DNA of 64,000 nt from Poriferisphaera corsica (GCF_007747445.1 NZ_CP036425.1:4138175-4202174); one strand, 5' to 3'; positions 51,039 to 60,749 are shown, numbered from the stretch's first letter. The notes: generated by a model not told the origin, from the letters alone. Made by a program: numbers and translations.

Positions 51039-52922
51039 ATGACTAATCAATCCAGCGTTATTGTGGTGTTATCGTTTTTAGTCGTTTCGCTGCTTGTGAT
51101 CACGATCGATGCGGTCAGCGAGAAGGCGGGCGGCGACATGGTGCGTGATGGATCAATCACAACTGTTGAGGTCAAAGGCGAGTTGCCACCGATTGTGGTT
51201 GATGAGGATTTTAATTATGCGTATACGAAGTCTTCGCCATTGATACCTAAGCCGCTAACGAAACATTTGCGGAAAATGGATCAAGCGGTTTATGAGGTAG
51301 TAAAAGGGAAGGCTTATACAGCGGTGGGGTATGGTTTATGTTCGACGACTATGATTATTGGTGATCGTGGTTTGATCATCATTGATCCGGGTGAGAATAA
51401 TGAGCAGGCTGAGGCAACGTTGAAGGCGTTTCGCAAGATCTCGGAGAAGCCGATCAGTGCAGTTGTGTATACGCATCGCCATCCGGATCATCCGTTTGGG
51501 GTTAAAGGATTAGGTGTGACGGATGAGGATGTGAAATCGGGGAAAGTGAAGATTGTTGCGCAAAAGGATTTCATACCGAACCTGATCAACGATGCTTCGG
51601 TGGTCGGGGCGATATTGACGGTACGGACGGGATATTCAGGTGGTAATGCGCTGCCTAAGGATGCAACGGGGATGATTGGGTCTGGGTTAGGGCCCACATT
51701 TTTGGCGGGACATTTATCGCTGATTGAGCCGAACGTGCTGGTTGATGAGGAGGAGGATATCACGATTGATGGCGTGCCGATTCATTTTATGCATGCGTAT
51801 GGTGATGCGGAAGATGAATTGGCGATGTGGTTCCCATCGATGAAATTGCTACATGGGGCGGAAACGATCCAGGGGACAACGTTTCCCAATATTTATTCGA
51901 TACGCGGGACGAAGTATCGTGATCCGGTGAAGTGGTATAACGGGATTAAGAAGCTGTTGAAGTATGCGCCCGAGGCGGAGTATTACACGGCATCGCATAT
52001 GCGGCCTTGGATTGGGAATGCGTACATTGTTGAGCGTTTGACGAATTATCACGATGCGATTCAGTATGTGCATGATCAGACTGTTCGTTATATGAACAAG
52101 GGCTATATTCCGGATGAGATTGTGGAGGTGGTGAAGCTGCCCGATCATCTTGCGAATGATCCGTGGCTCGCGGAGTTTTATGGCACGGTGAATCATTCAG
52201 CCCGGAATATTTACAACGGGTATTTAGGATTTTTTGAAGGTGATCCGAAGGTGTTTGCGAGCCCGGGTTTTGTTGCGTTGGCGGAGTTATATGTAGATGC
52301 GATGGGCGGCCGAGCGAAGATTTTGGCTGATGCGAAAAAGGCGATCGCGGACAAGCAATATGGCTGGGCGATGGAAATTCTGACGTATCCGATCCGTATT
52401 GATCATGGTGATATGGACGCGCGGAAGCTGAAGGCGGAGGCGATGCGTCAATGGGCGTATGAGCAGGAAAATACGAATTGGCGAACGCATGCTTTGTCTG
52501 GTGCGATGGAATTGGAGGGGAAGATGGATACGAAGCAGTTTTGGCAGTTTGCTTCGCCGGACATTATCAAGGTGCTGCCTGCGTCTTCGACGATCAACAC
52601 GCTGCGCGTGCGGTTGATGGCTGAGAAAACGCAAAACAAAGATATCACGATGGGTTTTGATTTCACAGATACCGGCGAGCAGTGCGGTCTGCAGATACGC
52701 CGCGGTGTGGCGGTGTTCCACCCGGACATGCCAAGTGAGGTTGATGTGAAATTAGTGTCGACAAAGGATGTTCTGGATAGCATTGTGCTGAAGCAGATGA
52801 CGATGAAGGACGCGATTGATGAGCATAAGATCAAAGTGGAGGGTTCAAGGGAGCTGATGGAGGAATTTTTCAGTTATTTTGAACCGCCATCGACCGACAA
52901 CATCAATATTGTTGTCAGATGA
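51039..52922 (+). CDS. Alkyl/aryl-sulfatase, metallo-beta-lactamase fold (SdsA1-like)
   Basis: The 627-residue protein has an N-terminal hydrophobic segment (about 6-24, signal or anchor), a metallo-beta-lactamase domain with THRHPDH at 145-151 and LLHGAETIQGTTFPNIYSIRG, a helical dimerisation region (about 290-480) and an SCP2-like C-terminal domain (about 520-625). This is the layout of SdsA1/BDS1-type alkylsulfatases, which release sulfate from alkyl sulfates with two zinc ions. THRHPDH shows Pro at one metal-motif position but both histidines and the aspartate remain. It is monocistronic and may work outside the cytoplasm. Exact substrate unknown. Confidence 0.92.
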   Translation: MTNQSSVIVVLSFLVVSLLVITIDAVSEKAGGDMVRDGSITTVEVKGELPPIVVDEDFNYAYTKSSPLIPKPLTKHLRKMDQAVYEVVKGKAYTAVGYGLCSTTMIIGDRGLIIIDPGENNEQAEATLKAFRKISEKPISAVVYTHRHPDHPFGVKGLGVTDEDVKSGKVKIVAQKDFIPNLINDASVVGAILTVRTGYSGGNALPKDATGMIGSGLGPTFLAGHLSLIEPNVLVDEEEDITIDGVPIHFMHAYGDAEDELAMWFPSMKLLHGAETIQGTTFPNIYSIRGTKYRDPVKWYNGIKKLLKYAPEAEYYTASHMRPWIGNAYIVERLTNYHDAIQYVHDQTVRYMNKGYIPDEIVEVVKLPDHLANDPWLAEFYGTVNHSARNIYNGYLGFFEGDPKVFASPGFVALAELYVDAMGGRAKILADAKKAIADKQYGWAMEILTYPIRIDHGDMDARKLKAEAMRQWAYEQENTNWRTHALSGAMELEGKMDTKQFWQFASPDIIKVLPASSTINTLRVRLMAEKTQNKDITMGFDFTDTGEQCGLQIRRGVAVFHPDMPSEVDVKLVSTKDVLDSIVLKQMTMKDAIDEHKIKVEGSRELMEEFFSYFEPPSTDNINIVVR

Positions 52923-53041
52923 TTTTATATCGCGATTGATGATGAATATTGTAAAGCGTGAGTGAGCGGGAAGTTGGAGATTGTGGAGGCAAGGATTAGC
53001 GTATGAAATAGGTGAGCCTAACATACGAGTGAAATTGGTGA

Positions 53042-53581
53042 TTATTTCGTTGGTATGGTGGATGTGGTTGGTGTGCTTGCGGAGGTTGATGTTTTTGAGG
53101 CTGATGTTTTATCCGTTGATGTGGCCTGCTTGAGCGACTTGCCTTTGAGTTTTTTCATATTGTATTCGAGTTGCTCATTGATGGTGACCTTGCCATCGCC
53201 GTTTTTGTCGGCAGGATTTTTCTTCTTGTTCTTTTTCTTCTGAGCTTCAGTTAAATTATTGCTTTTGGAAGGAATCTCGACAGAGATGCGATTGCCGGCT
53301 TTTTCAGCTTTTGAAGCAGACTTAGTTTCGCTTTTTGAAGTGGTTTCTTTCGCAGAATCTTGAGCATTTGGCTTGTTGTACGGGCCGGATTCGGTCGACT
53401 GCTGGGATTGGGTGTATTGATCATTGTCCTTCCAGCGACTATCGGTAGATTTTTCGTCGGTTGCTTGGGCGGACGAACCGTTTTCGTTAACGGGAGCCTG
53501 CTGCTTGATCGTTTTGTTCTCGAGATGGGTGTGAATATTGGCTGCTGCTGAGCCAAGTCCTGCACCGGTTACATTAGCCAT
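53042..53581 (-). CDS. Low-complexity protein with one EF-hand-like loop
   Basis: The 179-residue product is Ser/Thr/Lys-rich throughout. Near the C-terminus DKNGDGKVTINEQ (about 135-147) is a typical EF-hand calcium loop with Asp, Asn, Asp, Lys, Thr and Glu at the ligand positions. No signal peptide is visible. The start at 53581 has AAAGG seven bases upstream; the open frame to 53704 has no site. Function unknown; a calcium-responsive role is only a guess. Confidence 0.65.
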   Translation of the reverse strand: MANVTGAGLGSAAANIHTHLENKTIKQQAPVNENGSSAQATDEKSTDSRWKDNDQYTQSQQSTESGPYNKPNAQDSAKETTSKSETKSASKAEKAGNRISVEIPSKSNNLTEAQKKKNKKKNPADKNGDGKVTINEQLEYNMKKLKGKSLKQATSTDKTSASKTSTSASTPTTSTIPTK

Positions 53582-54013
53582 GAGATAACCTTTCATTAAA
53601 TGATTAATGAATGTGAATAAATGGCCCATGGAAAGGCCGACATGGCGTGGTGCGGTGGTTGGAGCCCTCGTGACTCTAAGGACAAGCCTTAGTGCCAATA
53701 CCACCTATATCGTGATTTTGGGTTTGAAAACTTGATGCGAAGTTGGCGGGGGCGCGGTAATACCATCGTTTTCTGGCGGCAATGGCTTTGATTATCGACA
53801 CTTCGAAATGATCGTGATCATGCTGCATGAGCAAGCGAGTTCGTGTGATGATTGAAAATGACTGAACGTTTCAATAGGGGGGCAGGGGGGGGGACGAGAT
53901 TGACTTGGTTTGAGGCGTGCGGGAAGATTACAATTCTTGCGTGGCTCTTTTGCTTGATTTATACTTGTGTAATCAAGTATTATTCAACGATAGACGATGT
54001 AGGATATATGACA
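53582..54013. other. Intergenic with MarR-type operator
   Basis: About 430 bases. Besides the operator at 53961-53980 nothing firm was seen; the plus-strand open frame to 53852 joins the MarR gene but lacks a ribosome site. Confidence 0.5.
53961..53980. promoter_or_regulatory. Inverted repeat, probable MarR operator
   Basis: ATACTTG and CAAGTAT are perfect 7-bp arms around TGTAAT, 33 bases before the MarR start. CTTGATT..AATCAAG overlaps it, giving a second symmetry. The position and size fit autoregulation by the adjacent MarR protein. Confidence 0.65.
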
Positions 54014-54436
54014 ATGGCGAAAGATTCTGTGAGTGCGATGATTGTGATTCAGAATGCACTGCTCGCTTCGGCGATGTCGAAGCGGGTGGGGAATCATCTT
54101 TGTGTGCATGGTTTGAGCGTGTCGGATTATTTGGTGATGCATTATCTGAATGGTTCGCCGCATGGCGCGGTACCTCGGATTGAATTGGCGGAGCATTTGG
54201 GGATGAGCGCGTCAGGTGTGACGCGGATGATTGCGCCGATGGAGCGAAACAACATCATTGAAAAAGAGGCAAACCCGCGAGACGCGCGGCAGAGCCTGGT
54301 GCGGCTGTCGGAAACAGGAAGGCAGCTCTTTAAAGATGCGCACAAGAGTTTCGAATATATCGCTGAGGAAATGGTCAAGCATTTGAGTGAAAATCAGCGC
54401 ATGCGGTTAATCGAGTTGATGTCGCGGATGATGTAG
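54014..54436 (+). CDS. MarR family transcriptional regulator
   Basis: The 140-residue protein is a MarR-type winged helix: YLVMHYLNGSPHGAVPRIELAEHLGMSASGVTRMIAPMERNNIIEKEANPRDARQSLVRLSETGRQLF contains the recognition helix and the beta-wing (DARQSLVRL). Such proteins repress nearby genes until they bind small phenolic or oxidised ligands. The ATG at 54014 lies nine bases after AGGA. A perfect inverted repeat upstream is a candidate autoregulatory site. A DUF1330-like gene follows 84 bases downstream and is probably co-regulated. Confidence 0.9.
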   Translation: MAKDSVSAMIVIQNALLASAMSKRVGNHLCVHGLSVSDYLVMHYLNGSPHGAVPRIELAEHLGMSASGVTRMIAPMERNNIIEKEANPRDARQSLVRLSETGRQLFKDAHKSFEYIAEEMVKHLSENQRMRLIELMSRMM

Positions 54437-54520
54437 ATTGAATGAATGGGGCGAGAAGTAGGTCAAGCGTATTGTCGAGCATTATGGATGTAGAGATAGA
54501 AAAGAATAAAGGAGATCGCG

Positions 54521-54940
54521 ATGTCTGAGGTTTATACCATGCCGACACAGGATTCGGGTGCGGCATTATTTAAGCGCGGGATTGAGGGTGAGCTGGTGAT
54601 GCTAAATATGTTGCGATTTCGTGAGGTGGCTGATTATTCGCAGACACCTAAACTTGACCCGGGTAAGGAGATTCCGGGGCGTGAGGCGTTTGAACTATAT
54701 ATAGAGCAAGCGCGGCCATTGGTTGAAGCGTGCGGCGGCGAGATTCTGTTTATTGGTGAGGGCGGTTCGTTCTTTATTGGGCCGGAAGATGAGCATTGGG
54801 AATTGATTATGCTGATTAAGCAACGGTCGCTGACGGATTTTATGTCGTTTGCGACGAATGAAGCTTATCAAACGGTGTTGGGTCATCGGATTGCGGCGGT
54901 GGCGGATTCGAGGTTGCTGCCGATGGAGCCACGGAAATAA
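54521..54940 (+). CDS. DUF1330-like alpha/beta-barrel protein
   Basis: The 139-residue protein has the ferredoxin-like dimeric alpha/beta-barrel pattern of the DUF1330 type: ELVMLNMLRFRE early, AFELYIEQARPLVEACGGEILFIGEG in the middle and WELIMLIKQRSLTDFMSFATNEAY near the end. Members may bind small aromatic compounds; no enzymatic role is known. AAAGGAG precedes the ATG. It lies downstream of marR, which suggests ligand-induced expression. Confidence 0.75.
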   Translation: MSEVYTMPTQDSGAALFKRGIEGELVMLNMLRFREVADYSQTPKLDPGKEIPGREAFELYIEQARPLVEACGGEILFIGEGGSFFIGPEDEHWELIMLIKQRSLTDFMSFATNEAYQTVLGHRIAAVADSRLLPMEPRK

Positions 54941-54977
54941 AAAAAAACACGGCTGCCAATCGAGAAGATGGCAGCCG
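54941..54977 (-). terminator. Terminator of the broken LamG/PEP-CTERM gene
   Basis: CGGCTGCCA pairs perfectly with TGGCAGCCG over 10 bases, and the minus strand continues GTGTTTTTTTT. It could also end the plus-strand DUF1330-like transcript, though the T-tract is only on the minus side. Confidence 0.85.
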
Positions 54978-55026
54978 CGCTATGGTTACGTTGAATTTAT
55001 ATCGTGCGAGATACACGCGTCTTGGT

Positions 55027-55971
55027 TTATTTACGCCGAGCCAATAAAGCGCCTAAGCCAAGAAGCAGCAGAGAAGCTGAAGCTGGTTCGGGGACGACGT
55101 TGCCGAGGAGATCTTGGGTAGCGAGCGCTTCGTCACTGATGCGGACATCGTCGAGATAGCCGTTGAAGCCGTCGGCTCCACCGTTGAAGAAACCGCGGCC
55201 GAGAACCCATGTTGCGACGCTGTTTGCGAGTGCGCCGCCGGCGTGTGTGTGGATGAGTGTGTATGTGGAATCGTCAGCTGATTTGAGGAAAATCTTGTTT
55301 GTTGAGCCATCACCAACGAGTGCGAGGCTGTACCATTGGTCGAGTTCGATGTCATCGCCAACACCGAAGTGAGTGTTGCCGGTTTGATTGGGATCGGTGA
55401 TGTGAAAATTGTTATTGGAATCGTATGAATAGAAGTGAATTTTCTTATCCATACCGATGCCGAGCCAGAATGTACCGAGTGGTCCATCCCCACTGTCGCC
55501 GGGATCACGGTCATGGCTGATGAGTGCTTGGAAGCCGGTGTTTTCTGTTTGTTAGAAAGAGACTTCAAAGGTGTAGCTGGATGCGCCGTTCATTGTTGAG
55601 CGGATGTTGCCGGTATTGACTTCATAGAGGTCGCGGAGGCCGCCGCCGGAGGCGTTCCATGAGAAGTTGTTTGCTTGTCCGGTTTGCGGGGTGACGTTGT
55701 ATCCGACATCACTTGAGAATGAGCCGTTTTGTGCAAACTGAAATAAGGCGTTGTTATTGCCAGAGAGGTCGGCGATGTATTCGGTGCCGCCTGGTCCTGG
55801 TGCAGAGGAAGATTCGAGAATTTTACCATCAGTAGGAGCGATGACAGAACCGTCTGAAAGCAGTGTTGCGCTTTCGAAATCCCAATGCGCAACAGTCGCA
55901 GCAAATGCAGAACCGGTTAAAAGTGTCGTTGCGCCGATTGCGGCGAGACCTGTAAAAGAACGCTTGATCAT
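55027..55971 (-). pseudogene. LamG-like PEP-CTERM protein with in-frame TAA
   Basis: One frame runs from the ATG at 55971 (GGAGG eight bases upstream) to the stop at 55027, broken only by a TAA at 55552-55554 (codon 140 of 315). The N-terminal part has a signal peptide and ATVAHWDFESATLLSDG; the region after the stop (TENTGFQALISHDRD) keeps the concanavalin-like (LamG) pattern through ELDQWYSLALVGDG and GFNGYLDDVRISDEAL to a PEP-CTERM tail (VPEPASASLLLLGLGALLARRK). There are no frameshifts and no other stops. This is a single-stop pseudogene, a recoded stop, a sequencing error or a sorted protein with regulated readthrough. PEP-CTERM proteins are exported to the envelope. Confidence 0.8.
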
Positions 55972-56522
55972 TTCCATTACCTCCATAAGTGAATCTTGAT
56001 GTTTCGAGAGTTCGTCAGAAAGTCGAATTGCTGATACTAAAATGTAACTTGAAAAATAATGATTGCTATGGCCAAAAAACATGACATGATGTCAATAATA
56101 CAACATGCGACCGAACCTGCATCACGTCATAATCCTTTTAATACAAATGTTTTATTTTATATAACCCTACAAACATGCTGCCATGGTTGTGGGGTTTAAG
56201 ATATGAACATAAAAACCTATGACCAAAACGCTTGGGTTATTAAGTACTCAATACGGACTTGAAGTCGTTAGGGTAATGCGCAGTTACGAGCGGGAATAGG
56301 TTATAAGTGATGGCTATGGAGAGGGGACACATGAAGTTAATCTTCACCGAGGAACTAGCGGATTATTCACATGAGATGTTCGTTTGATGTGATATATATG
56401 TTTTAAGAAAAGCGATAAATTGGCGCGTGAAATTTCCATCAAAGGATGGATTCCGGAAATGAAGTCTGCTTGTGATGAGGCGTGGTTGCGTACGCTGATC
56501 TTTGGTTTGACTGAATCTTTTG
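55972..56522. other. Intergenic, no gene seen
   Basis: About 550 bases, AT-rich at the left. Promoter region of the broken PEP-CTERM gene and the 3' side of the threonine aldolase gene. No hairpin with a T-tract or repeat copy was recognised. Confidence 0.5.
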
Positions 56523-57596
56523 TTAGCCGCCGAGGCGATGTTTGGTTGCGGTTTTTAAGTCGGTGATAAAGCGATCGATATCGGATTGTTCGGTGTCCCA
56601 GCTAGTCATGAGCCGGTATTGGCGGGGTTCGAGGAAGTCATAGAAAAGCCAACCTTGATCGAAGAGTGCTTGAGCTTCATCGGGCCAAAGTTCGATGAAG
56701 ACGGCATTGGCTTGCCGGGGCCGAAGGATGGTGATGTTATGATTGGTGAGTTGAGATTCGAGGAGGCCGGCCATGTGATTGGCGTGGTGAGCGGCGCGGA
56801 GAGCGGCCTTGTTTTCGAGCAGGCCGAGCCATTGAGCGGCAAGATAACGGGATTTGGATATGAGATGACCGGCTTGTTTGCGAAGGTACTCGGGTTTTAG
56901 TGGGTTGTGGTTAAGGTAGTTATGTCGTCCAAAGTCGAGAAAGACGGCGGCTTCTGTGGCGAGAGCGCCAGCTTTGGTTCCGCCTAGGGAGATGGCGTCG
57001 GGTTGAAGAATTTTGATGAGGGCAGGGGGCTCGATTTCGAGTGCAGCGATGGCGTTGAAAAAACGAGCACCATCAAGATGAACGAGCAAGCTGTGCGCGT
57101 CGGCTAACTGACGGATGGTTTCGAGCTCGGGGATGGAGTAGAGGGTGCCAAGTTCAGTGGGGAGTGTGATGGAAATGATTTTAGATTGTGTGGCGTGAAT
57201 GCCATGCGCGCGTTGAAGATGGGTGTGGGCGTGTTCGAGATTGATTTTGGCATCAGAGCCGGAGGTTGGGAGAAGTTTGATGTGAGCGAGATGCTCTGGG
57301 GCGGCGCACTCGTCGGTATATAGGTGAGAGAATTCGTGACAGATCACAGCGTCCCATGGGTCGGAAAGTGTGGCGAGGCAGAGTGTATTGGCGGCGGTGC
57401 CGGTGGGGACGAAATGGACTTGATCGGTGGAGTTGGCGGCTCGGCCGAGGAAATTGAGGATGGTTTGCTTGGCAAGCTCGGTGGTCGGGTCATCGGCGTA
57501 AGCGGGGGCATGGGCGGTATTGGTTTGTGTGAGATGGCTGATGACCTCCGGGAGGATGGGCGCGTGATTGTCGGAAGCAAACTGGCGACTGGTCAT
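56523..57596 (-). CDS. Threonine aldolase family PLP enzyme (beta-eliminating lyase)
   Basis: The 357-residue protein is a fold-type I PLP enzyme of the threonine aldolase group: FASDNHAPILPEV at the start, VPTGTAANTLCL, the substrate region HLDGARFFNA and the PLP lysine in ISLGGTKAGALATEA. It probably splits threonine or allo-threonine into glycine and acetaldehyde. A TIR element copy lies just upstream of its start. Confidence 0.88.
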   Translation of the reverse strand: MTSRQFASDNHAPILPEVISHLTQTNTAHAPAYADDPTTELAKQTILNFLGRAANSTDQVHFVPTGTAANTLCLATLSDPWDAVICHEFSHLYTDECAAPEHLAHIKLLPTSGSDAKINLEHAHTHLQRAHGIHATQSKIISITLPTELGTLYSIPELETIRQLADAHSLLVHLDGARFFNAIAALEIEPPALIKILQPDAISLGGTKAGALATEAAVFLDFGRHNYLNHNPLKPEYLRKQAGHLISKSRYLAAQWLGLLENKAALRAAHHANHMAGLLESQLTNHNITILRPRQANAVFIELWPDEAQALFDQGWLFYDFLEPRQYRLMTSWDTEQSDIDRFITDLKTATKHRLGG

Positions 57597-57624
57597 GGCT
57601 GGAACTCCTGGGTGCGGATCATTT

Positions 57625-57750
57625 TAGAGCGTTTTGCGTCAATACTCACTTGTTGACCAGAAGGTCGATTACGATTTAATGAGGCATCGTAAGCTATACT
57701 GCGGTTTACTTACTTAGGCAAGACCTGTGAATAATCACGCAAGCAGTTCA
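57625..57750 (+). repeat. 126-bp TIR element, copy 4
   Basis: Starts TAGAGCGTTTTGCGTCAATA and ends AATCACGCAAGCAGTTCA, the two ends being imperfect inverted repeats. Inside, TTACGAT and ATCGTAA form a second hairpin. The right end lies about 150 bases before the amylase operator. Confidence 0.78.
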
Positions 57751-57903
57751 ATAGGATGCGAGCTGGGTTGATGTGGACTGGATGATAGATGATAGATCGG
57801 CAAAATGTGGGTGTTTCTATATAAGCTGGAAATGTTGTAACGTTTTACCGTTTTTGATTTATGCTAACCTGTATTAGGGTAATTTTATACTTATTTTTAG
57901 CGC

Positions 57904-57916
57904 TTAAACGGTTTAA
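57904..57916. promoter_or_regulatory. LacI-type operator candidate upstream of the amylase gene
   Basis: TTAAACGGTTTAA is a perfect 6-1-6 inverted repeat with a central G, of the kind bound by LacI/GalR-family sugar regulators. It lies 155 bases before the amylase start. No LacI gene is in the window. Confidence 0.5.
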
Positions 57917-58070
57917 TAAAATGTTAAATAGTATATGATCGCATCACGTATCATTTCTTATTTGGTTTGTGATCACAGATCTTCGCGTGATTATAGCTAG
58001 CGCAGTTGATGTCATTCAGATTCATTCTATTTCACTCATATGTTGTTCAAACATAAGGAGAGATGATTCA

Positions 58071-60749
58071 ATGGGCACTTTCATCACATCAGGTATCAGG
58101 CATAGACAATTCATAGGAACAGCTTTAACCGCTTCGGCGATCCTTGGGCTTGGCGCTTCAGCGATGGGGTACGACGACGCGTCAGCGCCGACGATATTGC
58201 AATGGTTCGATGGGTCGTATCACTCGATGGAGACACGAGCGAGCGATATTTTCATGGCGGGGTATGGGAATGTATGGGTGCCGCCGCCGGGACGGGCAGA
58301 TTCGGGGAACCAGTCGGTTGGATACGATCAATATAATCGATTTGATCTGGGGTCAGCGGGCAACTCGACGTTGTATGGCACGGAAACAGGTTTGAAAACG
58401 TTGGCAAGCACGCTGGACAAGATCAATACGAATCTACATCTGGATCTTGTCTGGAATCATGATGGTTTTTCCGATCGCGGAACAAGTGGGTTCCCAGAGT
58501 CGGGTGGGTATCCTGGGTTCTGGCTGGGATCTGGGAGTAATGATGGAGATTTTCATAGCCCATACGCAACGGGCGATCTTGATGGTCGGTTGTCAGGCCT
58601 GATCGATATTGATCAGACGACTAATCATCAGTTTGTAAGAAATCCTGTCTCGGGCTTTAACAACGTACCAGCTGGGACAACACCGTTTTATGGCAAGCTG
58701 GCGAACGTGCCGACGGAAGCGAATCGCCGATTCTATATGGATCAGAGTTTATCATCGATGACGTACTATGAACCGAGAACGGGTCAGACGTTTACCTATC
58801 ATCGATATAACACTGCGAACACGCTTGCAGGTGATCCGGTGCAAGAAAATGCGCTTGGGTACTTAATGCGCAATACAAGGTGGCTGGTCGAGGAGATCGG
58901 CGCTGATGGATTTAGGATTGATGCGGCGAAGCATTTTCCAGGCTGGGTTTTGGATTACTACGATGCTTCGGTTTATCGCGCGAACCCAAGATTATTGCTT
59001 GATGGCTCGAGGCAAGACGTGTTCAGTTATGTTGAGGTGTTTGATTCCAATGCGAGCTATCTGCAAACCTTTGTTCGTAAAGACATCAACCCGAGTAATC
59101 CGGGCACAGCGGGGGGTAATCGCGATGCGCTGGATTTTGCATGCTTCAATGCGATGAAGACGAATCTTTCTGGTAATGGGTATCAAAACAACTGGTACAA
59201 CATGGTGTATGCCAGCATGGATTATCAGGATGATAATATATTGAATGGCTCGTCGGGTGTGAAGTTTGTCACGAATCACGATGAGCATGGGGCATATTTG
59301 AGTAATGTTGCTCATGCTTATGTGCTGATGCAGCCGGGAAATGCAACGGTCTATTTTAATGCGAAAGAGTTTGGTGATAATCGTGATTTTCCGAAAGACG
59401 GACGCGGCGATGCGCTAGGCGGTGTCTGGGGAAGTACGATCACGACTTTAACCAATATTCGCAACACGCATGGGCGTGGTGATTATCGTGAACGATGGAT
59501 GTCTAAAGAACTGCATGCCTATGAACGATCCGGATCAGCAATCGTTATGCTCAGCAACCGAACAGACGGCGGTTATGATTCGCGCACATTGCGTGTTGAT
59601 TTTTCGCCCAATACACGTCTGACTGAGTTGACAGGGAATCACAGTAAAGATGGCGCGGTATCCGAAGTCGTGTCGGTGTTCCAAGGCAATGACGGGAACT
59701 CGTACGTAGATGTGAAGTTTTTACGCAATAACAACAATGATCAAGGCTACTTAATTTATGGCTTGGCTAAGCCGCGATCATCACTGGGTGTTGAATTAAC
59801 GAATGTTTCGCAGGTATTAGCTGGCGGAAACACGGACACTTCAAGTTATGCGAATGCAACCAAACGATTGGCAGACTTGCATGTGATCACAGGCAACTCG
59901 TTTGACGCTTCGTTGTCAACACAAAAGGCTTTCCTTGCCAACGGTTATCATGATCATGATGCTGATGGTGACCAGGCGATCATTAAGATTGATGGTGGTA
60001 TTGATCTGAATGGAAACAGTGTTGTCGATAACGTAGCTCCAAACACAACATCTTATGGCTTTGAAAACTTCACAGGCGCAAACAATCCCGGATACTCTGC
60101 AACCAATAATAATGGTTACTATATGCAGACCATTGACGCTACAAGTTTGTCTGAAGGTGAACACTATCTAACGATTAGAGCTTACCGTCATAATGCGAAT
60201 ACTAGCGCACCGGAAGTATTTGAAGATTTCAAAAAGGCTATCTATATTGATCGGCTACCTCCCGATTCAGCAGTTGATTCGTTTAACGCGATCACAACAA
60301 GTGCGAATCAGAATCGCCGAGCGGTCCTCAAATCGAATGACAAGACTGCGAACAATATGCATCTGCTCGTTGATATTGGCTCGAATTACACTGACGCGGA
60401 AATTCTTGCAATGATCAACGGCAGCACCCAAGCAAGCAAAGTTGATCGTGACCAATGGCAAATGGATATCAATAGTGTGATTAGTGGTAACCATGCGTTT
60501 ACGGTCGTGACGTACGAGATAACAGGGAACTACAATATCCAACGATTCTCGGGCTTGTTGGTTTCGACCTCGATGGGCGCAGGCTTAGGCGATCTTGATG
60601 CGGACGGCGATGTTGATACGGACGACGAGAGTTTACTAGATACTCTGCTGGCTGCGAATAACAAACAGTTCAACGCTGCGGCTGACATGAACGGCGATGG
60701 CTTGATCGACGCTACAGACGAAAGCTTGTTTGATAGTCTGAACCCTTGA
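58071..60749 (+). CDS. Secreted GH13 alpha-amylase family enzyme with dockerin-like tail
   Basis: The 892-residue protein has a signal peptide (cleavage near SAMG), a GH13 catalytic domain with region I DLVWNH (125-130), region II GFRIDAAKH (nucleophile Asp284), region III EVFD (acid/base Glu322) and region IV TNHDEH (402-404), a C-terminal beta domain and further beta modules. All catalytic residues are intact. The last ~55 residues contain two dockerin-type loops, DLDADGDVDTDDESLLD and DMNGDGLIDATDESLFD. It should degrade alpha-1,4 glucans outside the cell. AAGGAG precedes the ATG at 58071. A LacI-type operator candidate lies upstream and a terminator downstream. Confidence 0.92.
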   Translation: MGTFITSGIRHRQFIGTALTASAILGLGASAMGYDDASAPTILQWFDGSYHSMETRASDIFMAGYGNVWVPPPGRADSGNQSVGYDQYNRFDLGSAGNSTLYGTETGLKTLASTLDKINTNLHLDLVWNHDGFSDRGTSGFPESGGYPGFWLGSGSNDGDFHSPYATGDLDGRLSGLIDIDQTTNHQFVRNPVSGFNNVPAGTTPFYGKLANVPTEANRRFYMDQSLSSMTYYEPRTGQTFTYHRYNTANTLAGDPVQENALGYLMRNTRWLVEEIGADGFRIDAAKHFPGWVLDYYDASVYRANPRLLLDGSRQDVFSYVEVFDSNASYLQTFVRKDINPSNPGTAGGNRDALDFACFNAMKTNLSGNGYQNNWYNMVYASMDYQDDNILNGSSGVKFVTNHDEHGAYLSNVAHAYVLMQPGNATVYFNAKEFGDNRDFPKDGRGDALGGVWGSTITTLTNIRNTHGRGDYRERWMSKELHAYERSGSAIVMLSNRTDGGYDSRTLRVDFSPNTRLTELTGNHSKDGAVSEVVSVFQGNDGNSYVDVKFLRNNNNDQGYLIYGLAKPRSSLGVELTNVSQVLAGGNTDTSSYANATKRLADLHVITGNSFDASLSTQKAFLANGYHDHDADGDQAIIKIDGGIDLNGNSVVDNVAPNTTSYGFENFTGANNPGYSATNNNGYYMQTIDATSLSEGEHYLTIRAYRHNANTSAPEVFEDFKKAIYIDRLPPDSAVDSFNAITTSANQNRRAVLKSNDKTANNMHLLVDIGSNYTDAEILAMINGSTQASKVDRDQWQMDINSVISGNHAFTVVTYEITGNYNIQRFSGLLVSTSMGAGLGDLDADGDVDTDDESLLDTLLAANNKQFNAAADMNGDGLIDATDESLFDSLNP

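Noticed and set aside
57869-57882. A tenth copy of the 15-bp palindrome near the amylase promoter
   Set aside because: CTAACCTGTATTAG has a 4-base centre, so it misses the fixed spacing; kept only as a near variant.
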